Shown here piece after piece: positions 11,671 to 24,900 of a DNA stretch of 64,000 nt (position 1 is its first letter; each line of letters opens with the position of its first letter). The notes under the pieces are model-generated. The model searched no databases. It was given only the letters and a program-made list of their open reading frames with translations, and was not told the DNA's origin. Made by a program: the position numbers and the translations under genes. The DNA comes from Ailanthus altissimus (Eukaryota > Streptophyta > Magnoliopsida > Sapindales > Simaroubaceae): contig OX327683.1 of the NCBI GenBank assembly GCA_946807835.1, positions 9,243,001 through 9,307,000 on the forward strand. The letters run 5' to 3'.

Positions 11671-12129
11671 AAAAAAAAATTAATAATACCGATTTATCAT
11701 GCAAACTAATAACTCTTATCACTACATCTCATAAATCCCCCACATGTAAAAAGTTTAAAAAAAATACTCTTTCTTTTAATGTCCACGCCATGGCGTTGGT
11801 TTACTAAGGTTGTGACATTCGAGGGCCTAGATTATTTATTTCTGCAGCGCTAGGGCTTCAAAAGCCTTAATGCTGCAACGCTTGCTTTCCAGCTCTGTGG
11901 TATTGGAAGCAGTGCCTCCAACGCCTCGCCGTCAAGCATGAACACTGTAGCGCTACAATGCCGCGGCGTTCTTCATCCAATGCCACAACATTCACCATGA
12001 ACGCTGCAACTGTATTAACTGATTTTGCATTTTCAAAACTTAAAATGCACCACCACAACCCTAGAACTTATCCTACAATATATCCAACATTTAGCCAACA
12101 CTAAAAACACCCAAAACACACACAAAATT
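11671..12129 (-). other. Copia leader, PBS-proximal part with GC-rich degenerate repeats
   Basis: Untranslated leader between the PBS and the duplication. From about 11780 to 12010 the base composition rises sharply and short phrases such as GCTGCAACGC, GTAGCGCTAC and GCCGCGGCGTT recur, giving a degenerate GC-rich repeat in an otherwise AT-rich window. A 63-codon minus ORF here is a by-product. No gene. Confidence 0.5.
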
Positions 12130-12141
12130 GCTCTAATACCA
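12130..12141 (-). other. Copia primer binding site (initiator tRNA-Met type)
   Basis: The minus strand reads TGGTATTAGAGC two bases inside the LTR edge. Plant copia elements use TGGTATCAGAGC, complementary to initiator tRNA-Met; here there is one C to T change. It fixes the orientation of the element and the inner LTR edge at 12144. Confidence 0.82.
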
Positions 12142-12143
12142 AT

Positions 12144-14108
12144 TGTTGAGTGTTGATTTATATCAGGTGCATGCATGTGGTATATGTGTTCATCATTCAA
12201 AATATACATATCTTATACATATATGTGCACAACAAAATTATAAAAAATTTTAATGAACACAATTATTACATATTAATCAAATTAATAACGAAATTGAGAA
12301 ATAACCCTTGAAGCCTTTGGATTAATATTCTTGAAGTCTACCTAAAATGCAAACTCTAATCAATCCTAGTAATCAACAATGGTATGAGTGATTATCTAGA
12401 ATGACAGTATGTTAATCCAGTAATTATTTAACAAATTAAACCTAAGTTTTTTATTTTTCTTTGATTAACACTTAATTAATAAATCAAACACTTATTTTTA
12501 CTTAATTGATTTTAAGCCTAATGAAAAGAAATTTTAATTATGAATTTAACAATTTAATTCAAAAATAAGAAAATATTTTTTTTTCTTTCTCTTTGATGGC
12601 CGGCCAAATTACTTAGCAAAAATAAAACTTAAGATATGAAATTTTGTTTTATTTTGCAAATATATATAAATGAATTTAATTTCATTTTAATTTTACTTAA
12701 TTTGAATTTACGTTTAACTTAACCTAACTATAATTAATATTTAACCCTAATTAGGTTAGTTTAATTTAACCTTTAAGTTAAATAAATATTTAAATAACCT
12801 AACTCTAGTTAACTAACTTAACATAGTTACTTAACCATTAAGTAAGGTTAATATTAACTTAGCCATATGGTTAACTTTTAAACATAGTTAAGTTAAATTA
12901 TTTATTTGACTATTAAATAAATAATTATTTATTTTAATTATTTAACAATTAAATAATCATTAAGTAAAATTAGTTTTATGTCCTTACTAGGTTATCAAGT
13001 TAACTTAAAGTGAGTCCTATCATTTAACCATATACTTTAGTTAACTTAACCATAGTAAATTGCTGAATTTAACTATATTGAACTATTTAATACGGTATGC
13101 TACCCAAGTGCACAAAAAACACATTTTATATTGGGACTCCCTAAGTCTATGCCTAATTCATCAAATGGAACTATTCCATAAGTCTGAGATATAGATCATT
13201 ACTGTCAATCCCCATAAACTCATTCGTGAACTTATCTCTAGATTTATATCTTAATAAACAATATACACAAACTCTTTTACTATAATTTACAACCCTATGA
13301 AAAACTCTTTTCCTAGGTTTATTACTTATGGACATAAGACTTCATAAGATACAACTTACCTATGTGGGCGAATCCTGCATCTACACACACTGAACTCTAT
13401 GAGCATCGGACTATACCCAGCGACACGTAATGGTCAAACCATGAAAGGTCTCTGACATATGTGAAATACTATTCAACTCGAGAGGATCTTTCTTTGACAG
13501 ATTCATAGAATATCTATTGGGGTCCTCATGAATCTGTTTAGTATCTAGTCTTAACTGAATACCTGCATGTCTATATAAGCTTTCACTAAGCTCATGGTCA
13601 GCTAAGAACGATCATCTGTACAATACATATATAGACATACATTGAACTATATAATAGTGATTCACCGATAAACTCGTATTAGTAAACATAGATCAGGAAC
13701 ACTATGTTTGAAAACATACTTACATAATGACATTTCTTAACTCTTATAGCAACTCTTTACAACCATGTCATTACTAGTAGTCTCTCAGGTCTTTATCTCA
13801 TTATAGATAAGGTTCTAATTCTTTAGATTTCATGGACTATTATAATCCACTAACTCTTAGCAATATTAACTCTTAACAATATTAACTCTTAGTAATGCTA
13901 ACTCTCAGCATTGTTAACTCTTAGCCCTGGTCTAAACTCTTTTAAATCAGATCTGAACTCCTTCAGATCATACAATGTCTATAGTGTTACAAGCTTTAGT
14001 ACCATTTAATAAAAAGTTATTAGTGATTTAATAAAATATTTATTGTGTAAATGTTACATAATTAATATTTATACAAACAAGGATGGTACTTAGGCACAAA
14101 CCTAAACA
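12144..14108 (-). mobile_element. Copia 5' LTR (minus orientation), 1965 bp
   Basis: On the plus strand it begins TGTTGAG next to the PBS and ends CTAAACA at 14108, so it has TG...CA termini. The outer end read on the minus strand is TGTTTAGGTTTGTGCC, matching the family start. It contains the AGAGTTA cluster (13810-13925), and its order of shared blocks matches the LTRs at 38018-40206 and 35837-38010. No target duplication can be tested because the other end of the element is lost. Confidence 0.85.
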
Positions 14109-15230
14109 AACCCAGTGTATGTTTTATTTTATTTAAGTCTATTTTATTTTATTAACTTGTATTTGTTTTGATTTGGTGTATGTTAAGGACATGGACAAGG
14201 AAAAATGTGAGTCAATGCCCCTAAGTTCCGATAGAGAATAGTCTAATGTCAATTCCCAATTAGTTCTAAAAATTTCATACCATTTCAATGTAGGGGCGTC
14301 AAAATGCCAATGCTCCCATGTCAAGCCAAACGATGAGGCGTCACAAGCATAGTGCCCTTACACTTTAAATGCCACCAATTCGAGGGCATCCACACTTTCA
14401 ACTCCCTTACATTCGTGCAGAAATTATTAATGCCTTTGTGTTATAAGGAGAACACTACGGTGTTCACTCAAAAAACATAGGTATAAGGATCTCATTGACT
14501 TGGGATTCGATCTTGTGGATCTTAGGGATGCTTGAGCCAGCATTTCACAGATCAAGGAAGTATTTCAATTTCAATGGACTATGTCATATTTTCAGTTTAG
14601 GGGTTAACACTTCCTATATTGTGCTCAGCTTGCATTTTATCCTTGTTTATATTGCTTTATGTTTATTTTATTCTTTTTCTTTTTATGTTTATTATCTTTT
14701 GTCTTAGTCTTTAATAGTTAAGGAAGAAAAGCATTAGTAATACGACTTAATTTTCATATAAAATATTTTTTTTGTTGTCTATTGCTATGTCTTTCTTATG
14801 TTGGTTGAGACGTTAATTGCTAGTCCATGATGAAAAATATGACTGTGAAGCTTATTTTTCAATTCCTTAAGAAAAATTAGATACCCAAATTAATTCATGC
14901 ACCAATACTTAAATAGATTTTGACCTTACTTGTGATCACCGATTTTTAAGCACTTAAATAAAACTTATGTTAATTGAATTCTTGCTTAAAAATTCTCATG
15001 CTCAAGTAACGCACTACAATCTTGATGAAGAAACAAACAATCTTGATGAAAATATTTATTTTCAATATTTTTTTAAAAAATAGAAGCTTTTCTTATAATA
15101 CAATAATACATATTATTTACAACTTATTACAAAATATCGTGTTATTTTAATTTGTTTTATAATTATAAATAAATTCATCATTTAGCAAGAGTGTTTTTAA
15201 CCTTTTTAAATGTGGGAGTCCGACAATCTC
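14109..15230. other. Unclassified, possibly transposon-derived DNA
   Basis: From 14139 to 14880 base composition and short ORFs (a 61-codon minus ORF containing WEHWHFDAPTLKWYEIF, and the GATCTTGTGGATCTTAGGG block near 14510) recall the post-pol part of Athila-type elements, but no diagnostic domain is present. The remainder is AT-rich with nothing recognised. Confidence 0.3.
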
Positions 15231-18200
15231 CTGTGACAAACCTCATAGGTCTAAGTCTACTTTACTTTTTTTTTTTTTTTTTGAAACAGCGGATTTGTTT
15301 GATTTGGTTATCAAACAGCAGCCGCATCAGATTGAAAGAAACGGCTATCGTTAAGATTTTCTTGTAGTACGAACACTATATACGCTGCACATGATTCTGA
15401 ACAATCGTCAAAAACATGCAATGGGAGGATTCTGACCAATAATGGAGTTGTTGACCACCAAAGTGTAAAACAAGAAATCTAGAATCGTGCTCACATGCTT
15501 AAAATTCTAAGAACAAAATTACTCTTTTTCTAATTTAAAGTTTTAATTCTGTTTGAAAGTTGAAACTAAATATATATAAATTTGATTAATGCGTCAAGTA
15601 ATTCACGATACATGATAATTTTCCTTACAATAAAAAGCTTGAGTTTGCAGCAGTTGCTACAACAACAGTGGTGACTGGTAAGAGAGAAGAAAAAAAATAT
15701 TATATTTTCTTTGTTATTTTTTAATTTATATTTTCTTGACTATTTTTTCTATTTCTTTTTTAATGATCGATTTTTTCAATCTTAATTATATTTATATTAA
15801 AGAAAAAATGCATTCAAGTTATTTACAAGTTTAATATATTAATTTTATTTATATTATTATCCTAAGGTATTCAAAATTTCTTTAAAAATAAAAAAGTATG
15901 CCAGTTGCTTTTGTGGACACGTATTAATTGTTTGCACCGTGCAACATTTATTCTTTTCGTTGTTATTTTACTTACCAAATATAGATATTTTTGTAATTTC
16001 AAGTTTGTTTGTGTATTTTTTTTAATAAGTTTTGTATAAAAATGGGAAATTTCATTTACAAAAATACTCAATCTTTTACTTTCAAATCTTACTCAAATTT
16101 GGTGGCCGCTGACACACAGCACCTTAGCGACCACTCAAATTATGTCCAGAGGCTAAACTAAATTTATTTAACTACTTAACCAATATAAATTTCTCAGTTT
16201 ATTTGTATATGCAACACATCCACTTATCAATTCAGCATTTTTTTTAGGGTAAAATAGTAAAAAAATAATTAAAAGTGTAGATTTAATAAAAGAAAAAAGA
16301 AAGCTACCTAGAATTTTATAAAAAGGACAAATGAGCTCCTATTTTCAAAACAAGTGATATTTGTATTTTTTTTATTAGATTTTTCATTAAAATTTTAAGG
16401 GATGAGGATATTTTTATAATTTTATTAAATATTTATGTTTTTTTAATGATATGTGATATAATTTAATAATTATTATTGACTAGTGTCAACTGATCATTGA
16501 TTAGTATTGACCAATTATTGATTAGTATGTATCGTCTCTTTCTAAATATTACTAAATTTTAAATTTTTCAATTTAAAAAATGATAAATTTTTAATAATAG
16601 ATCAACGTAGGAGTCTAAAAATTAGTAAAAATATATTTAATAATGACATTGTATGATCACTATTTTTTTCGCTAATTTTAAGACTTTTTGTAGTGATCAA
16701 TTAAAAAAATTTCACTTATTATACAAATTACAAAAAAATTTAGTCTAATAATATCTACAATATGTTAGTACATTACATGTCAATAATTATTTAATATTAG
16801 TTAATGTCCGATCAACACCATTATTAATCACTCAATGACTAACAACTAAGATTCCTTTTAGTTTTAATTGTTTTTTTTAATTTTATGGCGAAGACAAATG
16901 AGTTATTTAATAAGATTTAACTTGGTTTTTTATAATTTTAACGAAAAAATGAATTGAATTAAGAATGTAATTTATTTTTGAAAAAAAATTGACTGTTTAT
17001 CATTTAAGATAAACTTTGAGGGTCCAATCGTTTTTACTATAATAAATATGTTATTTTGTAAGTTTTTTTTCAACATTTTTAAACAATATAAAGGTTTTTG
17101 ATAATTTTAAAAAAAAAAATTAGAAGGGTACGTAGCAGACTCTCCACTTTAATATAAGTTTAAATGTATATTCATTTTGATACTAATAAATATTAAAATA
17201 GTTACAGCGCAATGTATAGGATTATGATAATTCTTCAACTAATTATATATAGACGGCCTTGATGTCTATTGAAAAAAAAGTAAAAGTTAGTATTAAAAAT
17301 AAAAACTCTTATTTTTATTTCAGAACTACAGTTTTTAGCTTCTCCTTCCACCTTAATATTGAGGGTTTGATTCTGGTGGTGGATGGTAGACATCTAAGAT
17401 AACGATAATATTTCAAAAAAAAAGAAAAAAAATTAATTAAATTTTTTTACACAATGTTTAAACTATTGATTAATATTTTTAATGATTAACTTAAATTTTA
17501 AACGTGGAATAATTATAATGTATTAGTCATGATTAACTATACACATTAAATTTAGTATGAACAGAAAGTGTTTGGATAAAAACTGAGAATAAAAAATGCG
17601 ATGCCTCTAATAGGATAAAATAAAATTCTTAAAAAAATAATATATCTTGTAAAAAGTTGAATTCATGAGACCATTCAATAGAATCATATGCCATAATTGT
17701 TAAATATATTGTTTTTTTTTTCTTCTATTCTAATCACCAGCATAGTTACTTGATTTTGAAATAAATATGAGTGGTAAGATTTTGTTAAAGAGTCTCACAA
17801 ATAATGTAATAGAGTAATATGGCCTTTTTCGTTTAAAAAAAATAGGTTGATAGTTTTAATATAATCAACTAATAAAAATATGATATGTGTTTTAGGATTT
17901 TAATTATTTTCTTTTGTTATTATTGTAGAAATTTAGAAAGAATGAAAAATATTACATTACTTATCATATTTTTATTGATAAATGTTTGAGTATTTATAAA
18001 ATTTATAATAAACTAAAATAGAAATATGTAAATTTAAAAGAGAAATAAATTTAATAGAAATAAATCGAAATAGAAAAAATAAATCAAAATAGAAAAAAGA
18101 AATAAGCCTAATATGTTGAGAAGTCAAAAAAATAATTTTTAAAATAAATAAATTTAAATTTAAATAAATCTTTTAATTTCTTTTATCATGCCCTTACAAG

Positions 18201-19288
18201 ATGGAGGTTTAAGAGTAGAATCTAATATTAGTCGTCAAAAAGAGAAAGTTCGAGAAGATAGTCCAATTTTATTTTTCAAGATGAGAAATTGAGTATGTTG
18301 AGAGAAAAAAAAAATCATTAAACTCATAAGAAAGGGAAATGTCTAAAAATAATTCAATTTGTAAGTAAAAAATTTATTTTAACCTAATAGTAAAATGGTA
18401 ATCTTTGTTAACTAGATGAAATATTTTTGAATTACTTTACCTTTAACATAAAATTTCTTTTTTCTTTAGAATTTCATAATAAAGCCATTAAAATGTCAAG
18501 AAATCAACCTAAAAACAAGTAGATCATAATTTTTTTTTTATGAAATTGTAAAGATTTGAAGTTAAAATATCGATTTGATCGATAAAATTTTCAGAAATTG
18601 CTCAAAATTGGTGAGTTTTATTTTTTATTTTTTTTGATTTATTGATATTTTTGTTCGAATATTGTTATTGTCCAAATAAATATAAAAAAATACTCTATGG
18701 ATTAAAATAAAATTTTGTGAATCAGTTTACAATATAAAAGTATAAAAAATGATTTTAAAAAAAATGAAGAAATCAAAAACAAAAATGGTGAAAAAAATCT
18801 AGAATTTCTGGCACCTTCGCGAGGTGCGGGGTGGGGCCTCGTGCCTTGCATCGCACACAGGACGTGTCGTGAGACCCTAATTCAACTTTTTTCTTTAACT
18901 TTTTTTGTCGAATTTTGCTCATTTTTTTATAATTTTTTAATCATTTTCAATCAAATTTATCAATTTTTAACATATTTTATTCTATATTTACTAATTTTAA
19001 CTAATTTCAAAGTGTGTTTTAGATCAAAATTTCAAATGACTTGTGAAAGAGAGATGCAAAAAGTTCATGAATATTTTTGTGGCCAAAATGAATTTTTCTT
19101 TTAAAAAAATGGCTATTTTTGAATAATTCTCCAAAAAAAAATCATAAAAGTTTAGTCCTATAACAGGATAGAAAGGGAGAGAGATAATTTATAGAACTGT
19201 AATTGCATAATAAAATAGAAGAAACATACAAAGATAGAGAAAGAGGGTTTTTTTTTTGAAGGGTGAGAATAATAGTTAACCGAGATAG
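15231..19288. other. AT-rich spacer; possible 3.1-kb inverted-repeat-ended element at 16043-19132
   Basis: No gene seen. One weak structure: GGGAAATTTCATTTACAAA at 16043 resembles the reverse complement of the sequence ending at about 19132 (GGAGAATTATTCAAAAATAG), with A-rich flanks, suggesting one decayed DNA element. A short GC-rich patch (18810-18875) is out of character with its surroundings. Confidence 0.3.
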
Positions 19289-20783
19289 TGTAAGGTGTCG
19301 ATTAAATTTATGGTGTATGCATATGGTATTTGTGTTTATTATATACACATCACATACATTTATATACACAACGGAAATGTAAATATATATAAAAAAATAT
19401 AAATAAAATATATTAATTATATTAATACCAAGATTGAGAATTTCACCTATATAACTTTTTGATAAAAGTTATTGAAGTCTACTTGAAGTGTAACTTATTT
19501 ACAGTTCTAGCAACTAATAAAGTAGGTTTGATTGTCTAGAACAACAACTCTAAATCCAACACTGACTTAACAATTAAATCTTAAGTTATTTGATTTACCA
19601 TTGATCAACACTTAATCAATAAAATCATATACTTGTGTTGTTGAAATGAATAACTAATTATGGAAATAGATGAAGGGAATTAATTTCAACACTTGAAAAT
19701 TAATATATAAGAAACAATTTTTTTTTTCTCCGATGTATGGCTGGCCACTTTATTTTTGCAACAACCACACTTTTGTTTCAATTTCACATATTAAACAAAA
19801 TTAAATTAACTTTTAATATGACTAAACCAAAGTTAACTCTTAACTTAGGTTTAGTCTAACGTAATTTAAGTTAACTCTTAACTCTAATTAGGATAAATAA
19901 CTGGTCCAACAAGTAGCTAATATTTAAATATTTAATTAATTTAGCTAAAATTAATTATTAATCATAATTAAGTTAATACTTTTTTTAAAAAGTAAATAAT
20001 ATTTAAATATTTAATTAACTTAACTTTAATTAACCATTTGACCTAAGTTAAATGATAGATTATTTAATTATTAAATGAATAAAAGTCTTGAATATTTAAT
20101 AATTAGATATGTAAAATTACCATTAAGCCTTTATTTAATTGTCAAATTAACTCAAAGTAGGTTCCACTTAATCACACTTTTAAGTAAACTTAACTAAATG
20201 CTCACTATGGGACACATGTCATTATTTGATTAGTCAATAATAATTGTTAACTAATCAATATACTTAACTCTTAAGTATTTATACGTGCATATTTTGAGGA
20301 TTCTTAAAATAATTATTCGGTTCTGTTGGATTCTACTGGATTGAACTATTCAATTCAGTCTACTGCCTTAGTGTATAACGAGTACACTTCATATTACGAG
20401 ACTCTCTAGGTTTACGCCCGATTCGTCAAATGAAACTATTCCATAAGTTTATGATTGATGCTCCATACACATGTCAAGAATGTTATAAATCAGCATGTTG
20501 AACTATACAAGTTGAAGTCATAGCGTATACATATAGTCATTTCGTCATTTATATCCTAGATGTGAGAGGACATAGATCAACACTGTCAAATTCCTATAAT
20601 CTAATCCATTATCTTATCTTTAGATTTGTATCTCAATATATAAACACCTCTATTATATTGTTCATCCCCGTGGAAAACTCATTCCTTGATTTTATTGCTT
20701 ATAATCATAAATTTTTTTGAGATACAATCTTGGAACATCAAATATATAACTCTCTATGTGAGCTAATGAATCCCACATCTCCC
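19289..20783 (-). mobile_element. Truncated copia LTR (minus)
   Basis: It starts on the plus strand at TGTAAGGTGTCGATTAAATT and follows the same block order as the inner-to-outer half of the LTRs at 12144 and 38018 (CAAGATTGAGAATTTCACC, ATGGAACTATTCC-type phrase, GAGCTAATGAATCCCACATC) up to about 20783. The outer third, including the AGAGTTA cluster and family start, is missing. No internal copia sequence adjoins it. Confidence 0.75.
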
Positions 20784-21810
20784 TATTTCAAAAAGTCAAC
20801 TTTTCAAACTATGAAAGAGATGCTAAGTTAACAACCCAAATAAGGTAACCCAATAAGTATGACAACTTGTACCACCATTAAAGAAAGATATTTTGATTAG
20901 AGAAATAATATCCCCTAAGTTACACAAGACAAACATCTTGATCGTTCGCCTCATTCACACTAGGCAATCCGAAAGTGACTTAAGTATCCATCTATAAAGC
21001 CTTCTAGGCCCGATGCTATATAAAGAGAAGAAGCAATTAGAAACAAGTTTTGAATTTGAACACTTCATACAAAAATCCTCTCTAATACTTTTATAATTTC
21101 TACATTGTCCACAAAAAATTTAACTTAAGTATTAGAGATTTTTTGTTGAAACCACCGCCGGTGAGGTCTCAATGATAATATTTTTCTAATATTTACAAGA
21201 ATAAGAAATCTAAAAAGGCCCGAAGACTATAGCCCATTTAAATAAAAGCCTAGAGTTCTAATTATCTTGTCAAATGAATTTAAAATTCATTGACTTGAAA
21301 GAATTATTTTTTTGGATCAATAATAATAAAATTATAGAACTTTCTAAATTACTAATTATATTACTAGTTTACTAAATAATTACTTCACATTTTATTTCTT
21401 AAAAATATTTCATACATTATTTGAGCTAATATTTAAAAAATATATTATTATTATTATTATTATGAAAGGAGGCGTTAATTAAATCTCGTGGGCGCTATTA
21501 TGAAAAACCGGGGCCGTCCGCCGGTTAATTGGTATGGAAAGTCGAGCTGTAATTTCCGACATCTAGACTTTTGCCAGAAAGTATAGAAACAAAAGCAAAT
21601 AGACCAATGAAATGATTATTAAAATCCGTAATAATACTGTGAAATTTTCATAGATTTTCTTCAAATTTTCAAATGAACTGCAGAGCCTAAAATCAGCGAC
21701 AGCACAAAGTTACAAAAATTATAAACAGTAATGCTTGTGAAAAAAATGTCATCCGTACAGATTTTCCACTTTTTTTTTCCAAAAATACACAGTGAGTCGT
21801 CTGCATTACA
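20784..21810 (+). other. Upstream region of the pyruvate kinase gene
   Basis: AT-rich DNA without ORFs of note. It holds an ATT microsatellite (21444-21462) followed by a GC-richer patch (about 21480-21560) with AACCGG...CCGGTT symmetry. No transposon match recognised. Confidence 0.4.
21444..21462. repeat. (ATT)n microsatellite
   Basis: About six perfect ATT/TTA units, ~450 bp upstream of the pyruvate kinase start codon. Confidence 0.9.
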
Positions 21811-21837
21811 AATCCAATCCAATCCCTTTTATAAATA
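21811..21837 (+). promoter_or_regulatory. Pyruvate kinase core promoter (CCAAT-like repeats and TATA box)
   Basis: ATCCAATCCAATCC precedes TATAAATA at 21830-21837, 82 bases before the ATG at 21919. That leaves a short 5' leader of roughly 50 bases, ordinary for a plant core promoter. Predicted from sequence only. Confidence 0.6.
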
Positions 21838-21918
21838 CCGATCAACAATCGCTCAAAACAGCAAACCAAAATCAAGAGAGATCATTCACAACTTTGAAAA
21901 ATCTCCCAACAAGAAAAA

Positions 21919-24900
21919 ATGCCTTCAAATAATTTGCTTCTTGAAGAACCGATTCGGATGGCTTCAATTCTCGAGCCTTCAAAACCAGTACGCTTTTGTT
22001 TTTAATTTCATTAATTCTTTTCGGTTTCAGTTTTATTTCTAGTTACGAGTGCTTTGCTACTTGATCACTGTGTTTAGAGTACTTGAATTACAGTGTTTGA
22101 TTGCCGAGAAATTGCAGGAAAATGGAAGAGAAAGACTTAGAATTTTTACTTGTAATTCTGTGGTATATTCTGGAATCTGGATGACTGTTTGGTTACTGAG
22201 AAAGTATTTTGACAGAAAAGAAAGTGTAGTTTGTAGTTGGTAGGTATTCTTGTTAAATTTGCAAATAAAGATGCTGTGGTGTATAATTTATTTAACTTTC
22301 CGATACTGACATTTTGCTGAGAAATTTTTTGATCGTGATAAAGATTGAAGACTGAAGACTTAGCTGCGATCTTATATCGGAATTCTGATGATGATTTGTA
22401 TGTATATGTATTATGCAGACTTTCTTTCCAGCTATGACGAAAATAATTGGAACTCTTGGTCCGAGATCTCGAAGTGTGGAGATAATATCTGGTTGCCTCA
22501 AAGCTGGGATGTCAGGTATTACTCTGCGGTTTTAAGATATATTTTTATTTCTGAAGAATTGCTTTCTATTACAAGCAGTTCCTGAACAAAAATTTATCAA
22601 TTAATTTAAATTTTCTAATTTTTTGTAGTACTAAAAACATGCTTCCGGGAATGACATTGGTTGACTGCTTCCCAAAATTACTTGTGTTTTTTAATCTCAA
22701 AATGTGCATTTGCTTGTCTTAAGCAAACATAGAAAATAGAATTAGTAGTACTTTTGGCAAGTACTTTCAAGCAGACCATTAGTTTGCTCTTATCTTTTGT
22801 TCGGTTGCCACTAAACAAAAATGGATAATAAGATTTATTTCTGGGTCGGTTGGTATAGAATAAGTGTTATTTAGGGTTCATTAGGTGTACAAGTGAAGTC
22901 ACAACGACTGTAGAGTGGAAGTATTAGCTATGAAATAGAAGAAAGTGAGTATTTGATAAACACCTAATTGTGAAGGGGAAGTTGTGTTTATCAAACACTT
23001 CGGCTGTTGTGCTTTAGGAGTATAATAGAAGCACCTCTATCCAAATGGACCCTAAATCTTATTTATCGTGTGTTAAACTAGCTAAGATATTAGTACCTTG
23101 CTTAGTGGTGTAGACTTTTTAGTTATTAGTTGACATGGACCTCCTATGATTTTAAGATATTGTGCACACACTTTAAATTTCTTTTGTATCCCTGCATTTT
23201 CTTTCAAACCGATCGGTCATAAGGTTAATGATGTTTGTTTCTTAGTTATTATTTTTCCAAGCAAGATACTTTGAAGTGGACTTGTTTTGAGGGTTTGAAT
23301 TTGACATGGATTGGTGTTTCATTCTTTTTTTCTTCCTTCCTTGTTTTGTCTTAGTGGCACGGTTTGATTTTTCATGGGGTGATGCTGTATATCACCAAGA
23401 GACACTGGAGAATCTTAAGATAGCTGTCAAGAGTAGCAAGAAGCTCTGTGCGGTAAGCTTCTTGTTCTCGTTCTGAAGACATTTGGTTTGCCTCATGCAC
23501 ATTAGAATGCGTTTTGTTTATTGTAGAATGTTCTTGTTAGCTTTATATGAATTAGGTGTTCAATTTTTGTTTTCTTTTTATGCATCATGAGGGGCAAACA
23601 ACATGAGATCATAATTTTGAGTTTCTCGTGTATATTCTTTTATATTTATTTCCAGGTTATGTTAGACACGATGGGTCCAGAGTTGCTAGTTGTCAATAAA
23701 ACTGAGCAACCTATTTCCCTTGAGGCAGATACTTCAGTTGTACTAACACCAGATCAAGACAAAGAAGCCACTTCGAATTCACTACCAATAAATTTTAGGG
23801 GGTTGTCAAAGGTTTTTAATTTTATTTATTTATTTAGTTATTTTTTGCTTTGTGAAATAATTTGTTTTAAAAATTGTTTGGCCACTTGTGTAGTATATTG
23901 TTTTATAATTGCTTCTATGTTGGAGCCTCACATTGCTAGCCATCAATTACCGCTGAAAACCATGGGACCATTGGTATGAATTCTGCCTCATATGCCTTCT
24001 CAAAAGATTCTGGAGTAATTGTTTTGCACCTATCAAACAATTTTTGGTAAAACTGCTTGAATTGTCCTTTCTGAGGCTCGAGGTTTCTTCTGTAGCATAT
24101 AACCCTAAGAGTTGACTTATATGTAGTTTGTCAGCAGTTAGAGCGTACTAATATTTTATTTTATATTATTATTCCATAATGATAATGGGTTTACATTTTC
24201 ATTTGTGTAATTATTGGTTTTGTTTTGTGAACCTGGATTAGAAATGTATTTAATGCCCTCTTTGGCTGTTCTGTTTGTCTGTCTTTTCTTTATCTTTCTG
24301 GTTGATCAGGTGGCTGCAACCCTTTCTATGTTGTTTTCTTTGCCTTGTTTGTTCTCTGCCATTCTCTTTCTTCTTCCCTTGCTCTCTCTGTGGCAATCAG
24401 TTACTTTTGCACCTAAAATTTAACATGAAAGAATGTTATAGGTATTTAGTTATTTATATCCATCCTATCACATGATTTCACTGGATGTAGATTCTGCTGT
24501 TGCCATTAAAAAAAAATACTCAATTTGGTCTTTGCAGGCAGTGAAGAAGGGAGACACAATTTTTATTGGTCAATATCTGTTTACAGGAAAGGAAACTACT
24601 TCGGTGTGGTTAGAGGTAAGGCAACGTGAGACAGATAAGTTCATTTATATGTCAATGGTACTATAGTTAGTCTTAGTGACAAGGCATAACATTTAGCTTC
24701 TTTAGGCATGTAAACTCATGTGTCTTCCAAGTTAGACTTATTTGTGCTGATTTCTCCTTAGGGCAAGAAAATTGTTATGTGGCTTGCAACGCACCTAATT
24801 TAAGTATGACTGTTTAAGGAAGCCAGCAAACGAAAGCATGAAGAATGAGCGTATAATCAACTTCAAAATTGAAACTTTACTGATACAATGTTGTTTTATT

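Noticed and set aside
21731..22042. 103-codon + ORF over the pyruvate kinase start
   Set aside because: Different frame from the [11 protein letters not shown] start; runs through the TATA region and intron 1.
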